This document shows, piece after piece, positions 54,073 to 63,982 of a DNA stretch of 64,000 nt. Made by a program: the position numbers and the translations under genes. The stretch comes from Marinomonas polaris DSM 16579. Its GTDB lineage: Bacteria; Pseudomonadota; Gammaproteobacteria; Pseudomonadales; Marinomonadaceae. The notes under the pieces are model-generated. The model did not search any database, had not been told where the DNA came from, and was given only the letters and a program-made list of their open reading frames with translations. Where the stretch lies: assembly GCF_900129155.1 (NCBI RefSeq), contig NZ_FQVF01000024.1:1-64000 (forward strand), read 5' to 3'. Position 1 is the first letter of the stretch; every line of letters begins with the position of its first letter.

Positions 54073-55992
54073 TTAAAGAGACAAGCGACGCACATCACTT
54101 AGCAATGAGTTCAAGAAGGTCATGAAACGACCAGCATCACCACCATTCACAGCTCTGTGGTCATAAGACAAGCACAATGGCAACATTGTACGAGGCTCAA
54201 ATTCTTTACCATTCCAACGTGGCTCGATGTCTGCTTTAGAAACACCAAGAATACCTACTTCAGGACAGTTAACGATAGGAGTAAATCCAGTACCGCCAAT
54301 TGCACCCAAACTAGAAATAGTAAAACAACCACCTTGCATATCGGCAGGTTTAAGTTGCTTATCAAGCGCTTTCTTAATCAGTTCGCTCGCTTCTTTTGCT
54401 ATTTGAATCACTGACTTCTTATCAGCATCACGCAAAACAGGAACAACCAAGCCAGCAGGAGAATCTACAGCGATACCAATGTGTACATAATGCTTCTGAA
54501 CATAGCTTTCACCATCAGCCATTAGCGACACATTGAAGCTTGGATTCGCAACCATAGCTTGCGCTACCGCTTTAATCAGGAATGGAAGTGGCGTCAATTT
54601 AACACCTTGTTTCTCCATTTCACCTTTCAAGCCTTTGCGGAAGTCTTCAAGATCAGAGATGTCAGCTTTATCAAACTGAGTAACTTGAGGCACAACAAGT
54701 GCGTTGCGAACCATGTTTTGAGCAGTTAGACGTTGAATCTTACTCATCTTAACAACTTCGACATCACCGAACTTGCTAAAGTCTTGATCAGGCACAGTCG
54801 GTAGACCAGAACCTGTTGCAACACCCGCTGGAGCTGATGCAGCCTTTTGTACAGCAGCTTTCACATAGGCATGCAAATCTTCTTTCGTAATACGACCACG
54901 AGGGCCAGTAGGACGAACAAGAGATAGATCAACACCTAGCTCACGAGCAAGCATACGCACCGCGGGACCTGCGTGAACTTTCTTAGAAGGTTCAGACAAT
55001 ACAGCAGATTGATCCGCCGCAGGAGCTGCTTTTGCAGTACTAGCTTTAGGCGCTTCAGCAGAAGCAGGAGCCGCTTTTTCAGCAACCGGCGCAGACGCCG
55101 TAACTTCAGAACCACCTTCCACTTCAAGCTCGAGAACAAGATGACCTTCAGAAACCTTATCACCAACTTTAATAGAAACAGATTTAACTGTTCCTGATTT
55201 CGGCGCAGGGATTTCCATGGAAGCTTTATCAGTTTCAAGAACGATAATAGAATCGCCCTCTTTAACCTTATCACCAGCCGCTACAGCAACTTCGATAACT
55301 TCTACACCTTCCGCACCACCAATATCAGGAACTTTAACAGTCTCAACACCACCAGATACAGGCGCTGCAGCCGCAGGCGCTGAAGATTTTGGTGCTTCCG
55401 CTTTTTCTTCTGAAGCTGCAGGCGTAGATGATTCAGTTATTAACATAAGGATGTCAGCACCCTCAGAAACAGTATCACCTACTTTGATCGAAATTTTACC
55501 GATCTTGCCTGTAAACGGCGAAGGTATATCCATAGATGCTTTATCAGTTTCCAAAACGATCAAAGAGTCACCCTCTTCAACCATATCACCTTCAGCAACA
55601 CAGACTTCAATAACTTCTACGTCAGTCGCACCACCAATATCAGGCACAGAAACTTTTTCTTCACTAGAAGATGATGAAGCTGGAGCAGTCTTCTCGGCAG
55701 ATTTTGCTGGCGTAGAAGCTTCTACTGGCGTTTCAGGAGCGGATTTTTCTGCACCTTCAACCTCAATAACAAGAAGCTCATCACCTTCAGAAACTTTATC
55801 GCCTTCTTTCACAGAAATGCTTTTTACTTTACCAGCCATGGAAGATGGAACATCCATGGAAGCCTTATCTGTTTCTAAAACAATAATAGATTGGTCCACT
55901 TCAATAATGTCACCAACCTTAATACTGATCTCGATAATTTCGACATCAGTCGCACCACCAATATCCGGTACTCGAATGATTTCAGTACTCAC
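54073..55992 (-). CDS. aceF: Pyruvate dehydrogenase E2, dihydrolipoyl acetyltransferase
   Basis: A 639-residue E2 core of the pyruvate dehydrogenase complex. Three lipoyl domains, each with ETDKASM (lipoylated Lys43, Lys151, Lys256), are separated by Ala/Pro/Ser-rich linkers. The peripheral-subunit-binding domain lies at about residues 335-375 (GPAVRMLARELGVDLSLVRP). The catalytic domain ends with SYDHRAVNGGDAGRF (His and the conserved Asp). It follows aceE by 96 bp. The E3 gene (lpd) is not in the window. Confidence 0.96.
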   Translation of the reverse strand: MSTEIIRVPDIGGATDVEIIEISIKVGDIIEVDQSIIVLETDKASMDVPSSMAGKVKSISVKEGDKVSEGDELLVIEVEGAEKSAPETPVEASTPAKSAEKTAPASSSSSEEKVSVPDIGGATDVEVIEVCVAEGDMVEEGDSLIVLETDKASMDIPSPFTGKIGKISIKVGDTVSEGADILMLITESSTPAASEEKAEAPKSSAPAAAAPVSGGVETVKVPDIGGAEGVEVIEVAVAAGDKVKEGDSIIVLETDKASMEIPAPKSGTVKSVSIKVGDKVSEGHLVLELEVEGGSEVTASAPVAEKAAPASAEAPKASTAKAAPAADQSAVLSEPSKKVHAGPAVRMLARELGVDLSLVRPTGPRGRITKEDLHAYVKAAVQKAASAPAGVATGSGLPTVPDQDFSKFGDVEVVKMSKIQRLTAQNMVRNALVVPQVTQFDKADISDLEDFRKGLKGEMEKQGVKLTPLPFLIKAVAQAMVANPSFNVSLMADGESYVQKHYVHIGIAVDSPAGLVVPVLRDADKKSVIQIAKEASELIKKALDKQLKPADMQGGCFTISSLGAIGGTGFTPIVNCPEVGILGVSKADIEPRWNGKEFEPRTMLPLCLSYDHRAVNGGDAGRFMTFLNSLLSDVRRLSL

Positions 55993-56088
55993 AGAAATCT
56001 CCTTTGTCTTATAGACGCATCAAACTTAAAAACTTATCTAGCTTAGCTACAAACATACACTAAGCCAGATACCTAGCTTGTCAGGTAA

Positions 56089-58755
56089 TTAGCACGTTAC
56101 AGGGTTTGGCTTTTCAGGATCTAAACCAAACTTAGCAATTGCTCCACTAACTACAGATGCATCAATCACACCGTCTTTTGACAATGCATTCAAGGCAGAA
56201 ACTACTACCCAATAGCGGTTAACTTCGAAGAAGTGACGCAATTGAGCACGAGTATCACTGCGGCCAAAACCATCAGTACCAAGTACGTTGTAAGTACCTG
56301 TTATAAATGGACGAATTTGATCTGCGAACAATTTAATATGGTCGGTAGATGCAATCACAGGGCCATTGCCATTCAAGCAAGATTCAACATAAGATTTGCG
56401 AGTTTCTGACTCAGGGTGAAGCATATTCCAACGGCTTACATCAAGACCTTCGCGACGCAGCTCATTGAAAGACGTTACACTCCATATATCAGAGTTAACA
56501 CCGAAATCATTAAACAGGATCTCTGCAGCAGCTTCAACTTCACGAAGAATAACGCCAGAACCAAGCAATTGAACTTGTTTCTTATTGGCTTTCTTAGCAT
56601 GAGATTTAAGCTTGTACATCCCCTTGATAATGCCTTCTTCAACACCTTCAGGCATATCTTCGTGTGTGTAGTTTTCATTCATTACTGTTAGGTAATAGAA
56701 AACACTCTCTTTTTCTTTATACATACGACGCAAGCCATCTTGCACGATAACAGCGACTTCGTATGAATAAGTTGGATCATAAGACACACAATTTGGAATA
56801 AGACCAGCCTGAATATGGGAATGACCATCTTCATGCTGCAAGCCTTCGCCATTTAGCGTAGTACGACCTGCTGTTGCACCAATCAAGAAACCGCGTGCCT
56901 GTGAATCACCTGCCGCCCAAGCCAAGTCACCAATACGCTGGAAACCGAACATTGAGTAATAGATATAAACAGGAATCATTGGAAGAGCACTGTTTGCATA
57001 AGACGTAGCCAATGCCAACCATGCAGAGAATGCACCTGGCTCATTGATACCTTCTTGCAAAATCTGACCGTCAGAAGATTCTTTGTAGTACATAATCTGA
57101 GTATGGTCATGAGGCGTATAACGCTGACCTTCAGATGAATAAATACCTAGCTGGCGGAACATACCTTCCATACCAAACGTACGGGCTTCATCGGCAACGA
57201 TTGGAACAACGCGCTCACCAATGTTTTTATCTTTAACCATAACATTCAGTGCACGCACAAACGCCATAGTTGTAGAAATTTCACGCCCATTTGTTCCCGC
57301 GATCTGAGATTTGAATGCTTCCAAAGAAGGCACTTCAAGCGCTTCACAATCATGGTTACGAATAGGGAAAGCGCCATGCAACTCTTTACGACGAGAGCGC
57401 ATATATTGCATTTCAGGACTGTCTTCAGCTGGCTTGTAATAAGGTAAGTCTTTTAGCTCTTCATCGCTAATAGGGATACCGAATTTATCGCGGAACTGAG
57501 CAAGAGATTCCTCATCCAACTTCTTCGTTTGGTGCGCAGTGTTTTGCGCTTCAGCCGCTTTAAACATGCCGTAACCTTTAACGGTTTGCGCCAAGATAAC
57601 AGTCGGTTGACCTTTATGAGAAGTCGCTTCGGAATACGCTGCGTAAACTTTGTAAGGATCATGCCCGCCGCGATTAAGATTCATAATCTCATCGTCAGTC
57701 ATGTCTTTAACCATTTCTAGCAATTCTGGATATTTGCCGAAGAAATGTTCACGAGTATAAGCACCACCATTTGCTTTGTAGTTCTGAAGCTCACCATCAC
57801 AAACTTCATTCATACGTTTAACAAGCAAACCGTTGTGATCTTTCGCGAAAAGAGGATCCCAATGACGACCCCATAGACACTTAATGACATTCCAGCCAGC
57901 ACCACGGAACACACCTTCAAGTTCCTGAACAATTTTACTGTTACCACGTACAGGGCCATCAAGACGCTGTAGATTACAGTTGATCACAAAAATAAGGTTG
58001 TCTAGATTTTCACGTCCCGCAAGAGCGATTGCACCTAAAGATTCTGGCTCATCACATTCACCATCACCAAGGAACGCCCATACTTTACGGTCGCCTTGAT
58101 CAATAAGACCACGACTATGTTGGTACTTCATCACATGCGCTTGGTAAATCGCTTGCAATGGCCCAAGACCCATAGACACTGTAGGAAATTGCCAGTAATC
58201 CGGCATCAACCAAGGATGCGGGTAAGAAGAGATACCTTTGCCATCCACTTCACGACGGAAGTTATCAAGCTGTTCGTCTGTCAAACGCCCTTCAATGTAT
58301 GAACGCGCGTAAATCCCTGGGGAAATATGACCTTGGAAAAAGACCATATCCGCTTGTTGTTTACCGTCATTACCACGGAAAAAGTGGTTAAAACCGATAT
58401 CATAAAGCGTTGCTGCAGAAGAGAAGCTTGTAATGTGGCCACCAAGTGTTGAATCAACACGGTTTGCCTTCATTACCATAGCCAATGCATTCCAACGAAT
58501 TATAGAGCGTATACGACGTTCCATAAATACATCACCCGGCAATGGCTTCTCATTTTCAGGAGCGATTGTATTCCGGTATGCAGTCGTAATAGACGACGGC
58601 ATTGACGTACCAGCTTTTGAAGCTTCATTCGTCAAACGATTTAAAATGTATTGCGCGCGATCAGGACCTTCTTCGCGAAGGACAGACTCAAGCGCATCGA
58701 CCCACTCTTTAGTTTCAATTGGATCGATGTCTTCGAGAATATGCTGCTCAGTCAT
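56089..58755 (-). CDS. aceE: Pyruvate dehydrogenase E1, homodimeric type
   Basis: An 888-residue thiamine-diphosphate enzyme, decarboxylating pyruvate and acetylating the lipoyl groups of AceF. The ThDP motif GDGECDEPES to NCNLQRLDGPVRGN, GGHDPYKVYAAY, GRTTLNGEGLQHEDGHS, and GTDGFGRSDTR near the C terminus are those of E. coli AceE (887 aa). GGGAG lies about 11 nt before the ATG. It is first in the aceE-aceF operon, preceded by a long region with two inverted repeats and no PdhR gene. Confidence 0.97.
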   Translation of the reverse strand: MTEQHILEDIDPIETKEWVDALESVLREEGPDRAQYILNRLTNEASKAGTSMPSSITTAYRNTIAPENEKPLPGDVFMERRIRSIIRWNALAMVMKANRVDSTLGGHITSFSSAATLYDIGFNHFFRGNDGKQQADMVFFQGHISPGIYARSYIEGRLTDEQLDNFRREVDGKGISSYPHPWLMPDYWQFPTVSMGLGPLQAIYQAHVMKYQHSRGLIDQGDRKVWAFLGDGECDEPESLGAIALAGRENLDNLIFVINCNLQRLDGPVRGNSKIVQELEGVFRGAGWNVIKCLWGRHWDPLFAKDHNGLLVKRMNEVCDGELQNYKANGGAYTREHFFGKYPELLEMVKDMTDDEIMNLNRGGHDPYKVYAAYSEATSHKGQPTVILAQTVKGYGMFKAAEAQNTAHQTKKLDEESLAQFRDKFGIPISDEELKDLPYYKPAEDSPEMQYMRSRRKELHGAFPIRNHDCEALEVPSLEAFKSQIAGTNGREISTTMAFVRALNVMVKDKNIGERVVPIVADEARTFGMEGMFRQLGIYSSEGQRYTPHDHTQIMYYKESSDGQILQEGINEPGAFSAWLALATSYANSALPMIPVYIYYSMFGFQRIGDLAWAAGDSQARGFLIGATAGRTTLNGEGLQHEDGHSHIQAGLIPNCVSYDPTYSYEVAVIVQDGLRRMYKEKESVFYYLTVMNENYTHEDMPEGVEEGIIKGMYKLKSHAKKANKKQVQLLGSGVILREVEAAAEILFNDFGVNSDIWSVTSFNELRREGLDVSRWNMLHPESETRKSYVESCLNGNGPVIASTDHIKLFADQIRPFITGTYNVLGTDGFGRSDTRAQLRHFFEVNRYWVVVSALNALSKDGVIDASVVSGAIAKFGLDPEKPNPVTC

Positions 58756-58885
58756 CGTGTTAATAACTCCCGCTATTAGAACAGATACTAACCTACCAAG
58801 GACATTATGTGTATTTAAGCCTTGGAGGCTACTTAAACGAACCGTCGGAACTCATATGAATAGCCATTAAGTTCCAGCCGACCTA

Positions 58886-58936
58886 GGATAAAACGACGCA
58901 CTGTATATTACGTTTTAAAACGCGTCGTTTTTATCC
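58886..58936 (-). other. Large inverted repeat in the aceE leader
   Basis: GGATAAAACGACGC (58886-58899) pairs with GCGTCGTTTTTATCC (58922-58936) with one bulged T, enclosing 22 nt that hold a GTTTTAAAAC palindrome. It lies 131-181 bp upstream of aceE. Confidence 0.5.
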
Positions 58937-59015
58937 GTTCCAATGGCAATTATTATTGTTTTAATTTTATTTCCATTGCATCGACCACTAAAAATCTAGT
59001 CAGTTCGCTTCCAAT

Positions 59016-59039
59016 TTGGGTTTGGTTCATCAAACCCAA
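59016..59039. other. Inverted repeat, operator-like
   Basis: TTGGGTTTG (59016-59024) and CAAACCCAA (59031-59039), perfect 9 bp with a 6-nt spacer. It is about 260 bp upstream of aceE and has no T-run. Confidence 0.4.
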
Positions 59040-59671
59040 CATTAAATTTCCACATGCAAATAGCCTTACTAAACGCATGTAAAAAATCAAAGTCATTTAC
59101 TTAGAATGCGCATAGATAAAGCACTTCTAAGATTTTGCATTCTAGATATTTTACTAAAACCTTACGTTAAACAAGGCTTTTTTACATATCAGAAGCATCT
59201 AATTCGGGCGTTAGATTAACACCTAATCAAGAGATCGCCTAGCCACCCAAATAAAGATTGAAGTACTCAAAGCACTTTTGAAGCTTTTAAATCTCCTAGA
59301 ATTCATCTAAAAACAGATAAAAATAGGTAAAAACTCCACAATAAATGGCTTAAAGCTTAAGGCGCCCCACCAAAATTCACCAGAAATATGAGATGTATAA
59401 ACTGCATGAATCTTATGTTTCGCTTCAGACAGCGAAGAATACACAGTATCAAAGCTAATATACTATTCAAAAAATGATAATCTGTATCACATTATTAGCT
59501 CTATAGAGACTAATCCGCTCTTAAGTCCGCCTCAGGTAGAAACACAAAAATAGTGTCCAGTTAAGCAAGAAGTTCCATTTAAAAAGCTAGGTCTATACTT
59601 ACAAATTCTAAATTTATGCTCTTTTCTGTCTAGAAAGACCATGCAAATCAATGAATATAAAAAAATCAACA

Positions 59672-59700
59672 CTGACGCATTACCAATATAACGCTACAAT
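59672..59700 (+). promoter_or_regulatory. nadC-ackA-pta promoter
   Basis: CTGACG (59672-59677), 17-bp spacer, TACAAT (59695-59700). The -10 is 34 bp before the nadC ATG, so the leader is short. Confidence 0.55.
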
Positions 59701-59734
59701 GCTCTTTATTTACTTGGCAAAATTAGGATAGTAC

Positions 59735-60583
59735 ATGACCCTTCTGAACGCTCTATTATCCGAGCACATCCAATCGCAAGTTACGTTTGCATTAAAAGAA
59801 GACATAGGCTCTGGGGACATAACAGCTCAACTTATCCCTGACGATCAAGAAATTACAGCAACGGTTATCAGTCGAGAACCTGCTATCCTATGCGGTCAAG
59901 CTTGGGTAAACGAAGTATTTGCTCAATTAGGAAACAGAACTACTCTCACTTGGCATAATAATGAAGGCGATACGCTGGAAAGCAACAAACCTTTTTTGAC
60001 TATTAAAGGCCATGCAAGAACAATCCTAACGGGTGAACGCACCGCTCTAAATTTTTTACAAACACTTTCTTATACTGCTACGGTGACTCGCCAATACAGT
60101 GAAATCGTATCAAGCACACAATTAACCATTTTGGATACACGAAAAACACTACCAGGCATGCGCCGAGCTCAGAAGTATGCGGTAACTGTTGGCGGTGGGA
60201 AAAATCACCGAATGGGGTTATATGATGCATTTTTGATAAAAGAAAATCACATCATGGCTGCAGGATCAATTGCCAACGCTGTCAGCATGGCACAAAAAAT
60301 CGCGCCGGGTAAAACAATTGAAGTAGAAACAGAAAATTTAGAAGAAGTTGCCATGGCAGTCGCTGCTGGCGCAGATATCATTATGCTAGATAATTTTTCG
60401 TATGAAGATATGAGCAAAGCGGTTTCAGACTTCAAAGGTCAAGTTAAATTTGAAGCATCAGGAAACATGGACAAAGATCGTCTATTAAAGGTAGCTGAAA
60501 CAGGCGTTGATTTTGTATCCATTGGAGCCCTAACAAAACACATCCAAGCAATAGACCTGTCTTTGCGCGTATCTCAGGAATAA
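59735..60583 (+). CDS. nadC: Quinolinate phosphoribosyltransferase NadC
   Basis: A 282-residue enzyme converting quinolinate and PRPP to nicotinate mononucleotide in NAD synthesis. EDIGSGDITAQLI, GERTALNFLQTLSYTAT, DTRKTLPGMRRAQKYAV, GGGKNHRMGLYDAFLIKENH and EASGNMDKD mark the family, with the PRPP and quinolinate binding Arg, Lys and His residues in place. AGGA is 6 nt before the ATG. It ends 2 bp before ackA, an uncommon partnership of NAD synthesis with acetate metabolism. Confidence 0.96.
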   Translation: MTLLNALLSEHIQSQVTFALKEDIGSGDITAQLIPDDQEITATVISREPAILCGQAWVNEVFAQLGNRTTLTWHNNEGDTLESNKPFLTIKGHARTILTGERTALNFLQTLSYTATVTRQYSEIVSSTQLTILDTRKTLPGMRRAQKYAVTVGGGKNHRMGLYDAFLIKENHIMAAGSIANAVSMAQKIAPGKTIEVETENLEEVAMAVAAGADIIMLDNFSYEDMSKAVSDFKGQVKFEASGNMDKDRLLKVAETGVDFVSIGALTKHIQAIDLSLRVSQE

Positions 60584-60585
60584 CT

Positions 60586-61776
60586 ATGAAAGATAGTATT
60601 TTAGTCATCAACTGCGGCAGCTCTTCTTTAAAATTTGCCATTCTTGCCAATGCTGGACAAGAAACTCTAGTCGAAGGTATCGCAGAAAGATTAGGTTCGG
60701 ACGAGAGTAGCATCACCTTTAAGTTTGAAGGGCAGAAAAATATTATTCAACTAGAAGATGGCAGCCACAAAAATGCTGTAGCTCACATAAAAAATTGGCT
60801 TAGCAGTCACCCTATCATTGAAAGCTCATTGGCAGGCATAGGTCATCGTGTTGTACACGGCGGTGAAAATTTTAGTGAATCTGCACTAATCAATCAAAAT
60901 GTCATAGATAGTATTAAAGAGTGCGCCCAATTTGCGCCACTACATAACCCTGCTCACGCAAAAGGGATGGAAGTGGCTTTTGAGCTTTTCCCAGGACTGC
61001 CTCAAGTAGCTGTTTTTGATACTGCATTTCATCAAACTCTGGCACCAGAACAATACCTATACCCTATTCCAATGCATTTTTATCGAGAAAATCATTTTCG
61101 CAAGTATGGCTTCCATGGCACCAGCTATCGCTATATTAGTCAGCGGTTAGCGCAAATTGCGAAAGGCAGTGATCAACAAGGCGTACTTGTTGCTCACCTG
61201 GGCAATGGGGCCAGTACTTGCGCAATAAACAAAGGTCTATCATCTGATACCAGCATGGGCATCACGCCATTAGAAGGCTTAATGATGGGCACTCGCTCGG
61301 GAAGCCTCGACCCAAGTCTGCTGTCTTTTATTAGCCAAGCTGAAAATATATCGGCTGACGCAGCGCTTGATATTCTGAACAAAAAAAGTGGTCTACTTGG
61401 TGTATCAGAAATTTCTAATGACTGTCGAACATTAGAAGAAGCAATGGAATCTGGTGACCCTAGAGCTAAACTGGCTTTAGACATGTTCGCAGCCCGCACT
61501 GCCAAACATTTAGCAAGTGTGGCAACAACTTTAGAAAGTATTGATCATTTGGTCTTTACTGGTGGTATCGGTGAGAATTCAAGCTATTTACGCCAAGTCA
61601 TTTGCAATCATTTGAAAGCACTGAATATCGGTATAAACTCAACATTAAATGAAAATGCACCTCGTGGCGAAACGATAAATATTAGCTCTGATAGCAGCAA
61701 TACGAATGTATGGATTATACCTACTAACGAAGAGCTAATGATCGCACTAGATACTATAAGCTTAATTCAGCATTGA
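60586..61776 (+). CDS. ackA: Acetate kinase AckA
   Basis: A 396-residue acetokinase (acetyl phosphate + ADP to acetate + ATP). NCGSSSLKF, GHRVVHGGE, DTAFHQTL, HLGNGASTCAI, GLMMGTRSGSLDP and FTGGIGENSS identify it. CAGGA lies at the end of nadC, 7 nt before the ATG. It is followed by pta in the same operon. Confidence 0.97.
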   Translation: MKDSILVINCGSSSLKFAILANAGQETLVEGIAERLGSDESSITFKFEGQKNIIQLEDGSHKNAVAHIKNWLSSHPIIESSLAGIGHRVVHGGENFSESALINQNVIDSIKECAQFAPLHNPAHAKGMEVAFELFPGLPQVAVFDTAFHQTLAPEQYLYPIPMHFYRENHFRKYGFHGTSYRYISQRLAQIAKGSDQQGVLVAHLGNGASTCAINKGLSSDTSMGITPLEGLMMGTRSGSLDPSLLSFISQAENISADAALDILNKKSGLLGVSEISNDCRTLEEAMESGDPRAKLALDMFAARTAKHLASVATTLESIDHLVFTGGIGENSSYLRQVICNHLKALNIGINSTLNENAPRGETINISSDSSNTNVWIIPTNEELMIALDTISLIQH

Positions 61777-61822
61777 TCGAAACTATGCTAACCATAATGG
61801 ACTAATTTAGGATTCATCAGAT

Positions 61823-63922
61823 ATGTCAATAAATGTACTCATGACCGTTCCTACGGGCCCAGGTGTCGGCCTAACATCCGTCTCTGTAGGTCTTGTCCGC
61901 GCACTTGAACAGCAGGGATTAAAAGCCAGTTTCTTCAAGCCTATCGCCCAGCCTCAACCAGGAGATAAAGGACCAGACAAATCAACGGCTATGGTTGCGC
62001 AAGGTTCAACACTAACACCTGCTGAGCCAATTCCGCTTCATGAAGCTGAACGTTATTTGTACAACGATAATATCGACGAACTCATGGAAGAAATTGTTGG
62101 CCGTTTTCAAGCAAGTGTTGAACCAGATTCAACGGTTATTGTAGAAGGTCTTGCGCAGATCGCCGGACACCCATATGCAACAAGGCTAAATAAAGCCATT
62201 GCTAGAACACTGGACGCTGGCTTAGTTTTAGTCACTGCGCCAAACAACATGAGAGTTAACGAACTTGAACATCATGTTGAGATTGCCGCAGGCTCTTACG
62301 GTGGCATAAAGGCCAACGATGTTATTGGTTGTATTTTAAATAAAACCACACCAGGGTCATTGGGCGTTAAATCCTACGGCGATTTGTTTGCCCAAAGAGG
62401 AATTTTCAAACGCAACTTTAGTCTGCTAGGTCAAATACCGAAAGCGGACGAACTGACCTATCCTCGTGTTAAAGATGTAGCTGACTTTCTTGGTGCTCGT
62501 ATTATCAATGCGGGTGAAATCGAATCTCGGCGAGTACAATCTTACACACTATGTGCTCGCGGTGTGGAAAATATGCTAGAAGCATTACGACCAGGTGTTT
62601 TAGTATTCACTCCCGGTGATCGTACTGACATCATCATGGCGACAGCTATTGCAGCGCTTAATGATATTAAAATTGCAGCACTAGTGGTTACTGGTGGTTA
62701 TCAGCCAAGTGAAGCACTGATGGCGCTTTGTGGTAAAGCCATGGCAAAAGGATTGCCAATCCTCTCTGTTGAATCTAACAGCTGGGAAACCGTTATTAAT
62801 ATGCAATCTTTTAACCAAGAGATTCCACTTGATGATAAAGAGCGAGTCTTAATGGTTAAAGAGCATATTGCTCGTTGTATAGATCACGATTGGATCAACT
62901 CTTTTGCCTTGAACCAAGAAGAAAGAAAACTATCTCCTCCAGCGTTTCGATTCCGTTTGATTGAGCTCGCTCGCTCCTTGAATAAACGCATCATTCTTCC
63001 AGAGGGTGAAGAGATTCGCACCATTCAAGCGGCGTCTATATGTGCGGAGCGTGGCATTGCTCGCTGTACATTATTAGGTAACGAAACCGAGATTCTCCGT
63101 ATTGCTCAAAACAACGGTATTGAATTAAGTCATGGTGTTGAAATACTCGATCCGAACAGCATTCGTGAACGCTACGTAGCACCGATGGTTGAGTTGAGAA
63201 AAAGTCGAGGACTTACTGATATTGTTGCTCGTGAACAGCTTGAAGATAATGTTGTATTGGGTACCATGATGCTGCAAGTTGGCGATGTTGATGGTTTGGT
63301 TTCAGGTGCTGTGCACACTACTGCCAACACCATTCGCCCTGCCCTGCAATTAATAAAGACATCACCTAATTCAAATCTTGTCTCGTCGATTTTCTTCATG
63401 TGTTTGCCGGATCAAGTATTGGTCTATGGTGACTGCGCTATAAACCCAGACCCAACGGCTGAGCAACTCGCAGAAATTGCCATTCAAAGTGCTGATTCTG
63501 CTGCAGCATTTGGCATTACCCCAAAAGTCGCCATGATTAGCTACAGCACTGGTGGTTCTGGTACAGGTAACGATGTTGATAAAGTCAGAGAAGCTACCGC
63601 GATTGCGCAAAGACTTCGGCCTGATCTGTTAATTGATGGACCACTACAATACGACGCTGCAATCATGGAAAAAGTAGCCAAGCAAAAAGCGCCAAACAGC
63701 AAAGTAGCTGGTAAAGCCACTGTATTTATTTTCCCAGATTTAAATACTGGCAACACCACCTATAAAGCCGTTCAACGAAGTGCCGATGTAGTTAGCATCG
63801 GACCTATGCTGCAAGGCATTCGTAAACCTGTTAACGACTTGTCTCGTGGTGCGTTGGTCGACGATATCGTCTACACCATTGCTATTACCGCTATTCAGGC
63901 GGGCAAGCTTAAAGGCGAATAA
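61823..63922 (+). CDS. pta: Phosphate acetyltransferase Pta (long form)
   Basis: A 699-residue two-part phosphotransacetylase interconverting acetyl-CoA and acetyl phosphate. The N-terminal half is the P-loop-like regulatory region with a DRTGG domain (MTVPTGPGVGLTSVSVGLVR at the start). The C-terminal half is the catalytic PTA domain (ILPEGEEIRTIQAA, SGAVHTTANTIRPALQLIK, SYSTGGSGTGNDVDKVREA, DGPLQYDAAI). Length is close to E. coli Pta (714 aa). AGGA lies 10 nt upstream. It is last in the nadC-ackA-pta unit. Confidence 0.96.
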   Translation: MSINVLMTVPTGPGVGLTSVSVGLVRALEQQGLKASFFKPIAQPQPGDKGPDKSTAMVAQGSTLTPAEPIPLHEAERYLYNDNIDELMEEIVGRFQASVEPDSTVIVEGLAQIAGHPYATRLNKAIARTLDAGLVLVTAPNNMRVNELEHHVEIAAGSYGGIKANDVIGCILNKTTPGSLGVKSYGDLFAQRGIFKRNFSLLGQIPKADELTYPRVKDVADFLGARIINAGEIESRRVQSYTLCARGVENMLEALRPGVLVFTPGDRTDIIMATAIAALNDIKIAALVVTGGYQPSEALMALCGKAMAKGLPILSVESNSWETVINMQSFNQEIPLDDKERVLMVKEHIARCIDHDWINSFALNQEERKLSPPAFRFRLIELARSLNKRIILPEGEEIRTIQAASICAERGIARCTLLGNETEILRIAQNNGIELSHGVEILDPNSIRERYVAPMVELRKSRGLTDIVAREQLEDNVVLGTMMLQVGDVDGLVSGAVHTTANTIRPALQLIKTSPNSNLVSSIFFMCLPDQVLVYGDCAINPDPTAEQLAEIAIQSADSAAAFGITPKVAMISYSTGGSGTGNDVDKVREATAIAQRLRPDLLIDGPLQYDAAIMEKVAKQKAPNSKVAGKATVFIFPDLNTGNTTYKAVQRSADVVSIGPMLQGIRKPVNDLSRGALVDDIVYTIAITAIQAGKLKGE

Positions 63923-63942
63923 TCTACCAGCTAATTTATCCC

Positions 63943-63982
63943 TTAACTCGTCTTTGCTTTCTAATGAGTGAAGACGAGTTAA
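63943..63982. other. Hairpin after pta
   Basis: TTAACTCGTCTT (63943-63954) and AAGACGAGTTAA (63971-63982), 12 bp with a 16-nt loop. It is likely the 3' end structure of the operon, though no good T-run follows. Confidence 0.5.

Larger units (their letters stand above)
58756..59671. other. Long intergenic region upstream of aceE and nadC
   Basis: About 980 bp separate the divergent aceE and nadC. It is AT-rich, with no believable gene on either strand. It contains the two inverted repeats listed separately and probably the aceE promoter and leader. No clear PdhR operator (AATTGGTNNNACCAATT) was found. Confidence 0.5.

Noticed and set aside
58433-58870. Long plus-strand frame opposite the aceE start
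   Set aside because: It is antisense to a certain gene and has the low-complexity composition of a shadow frame.
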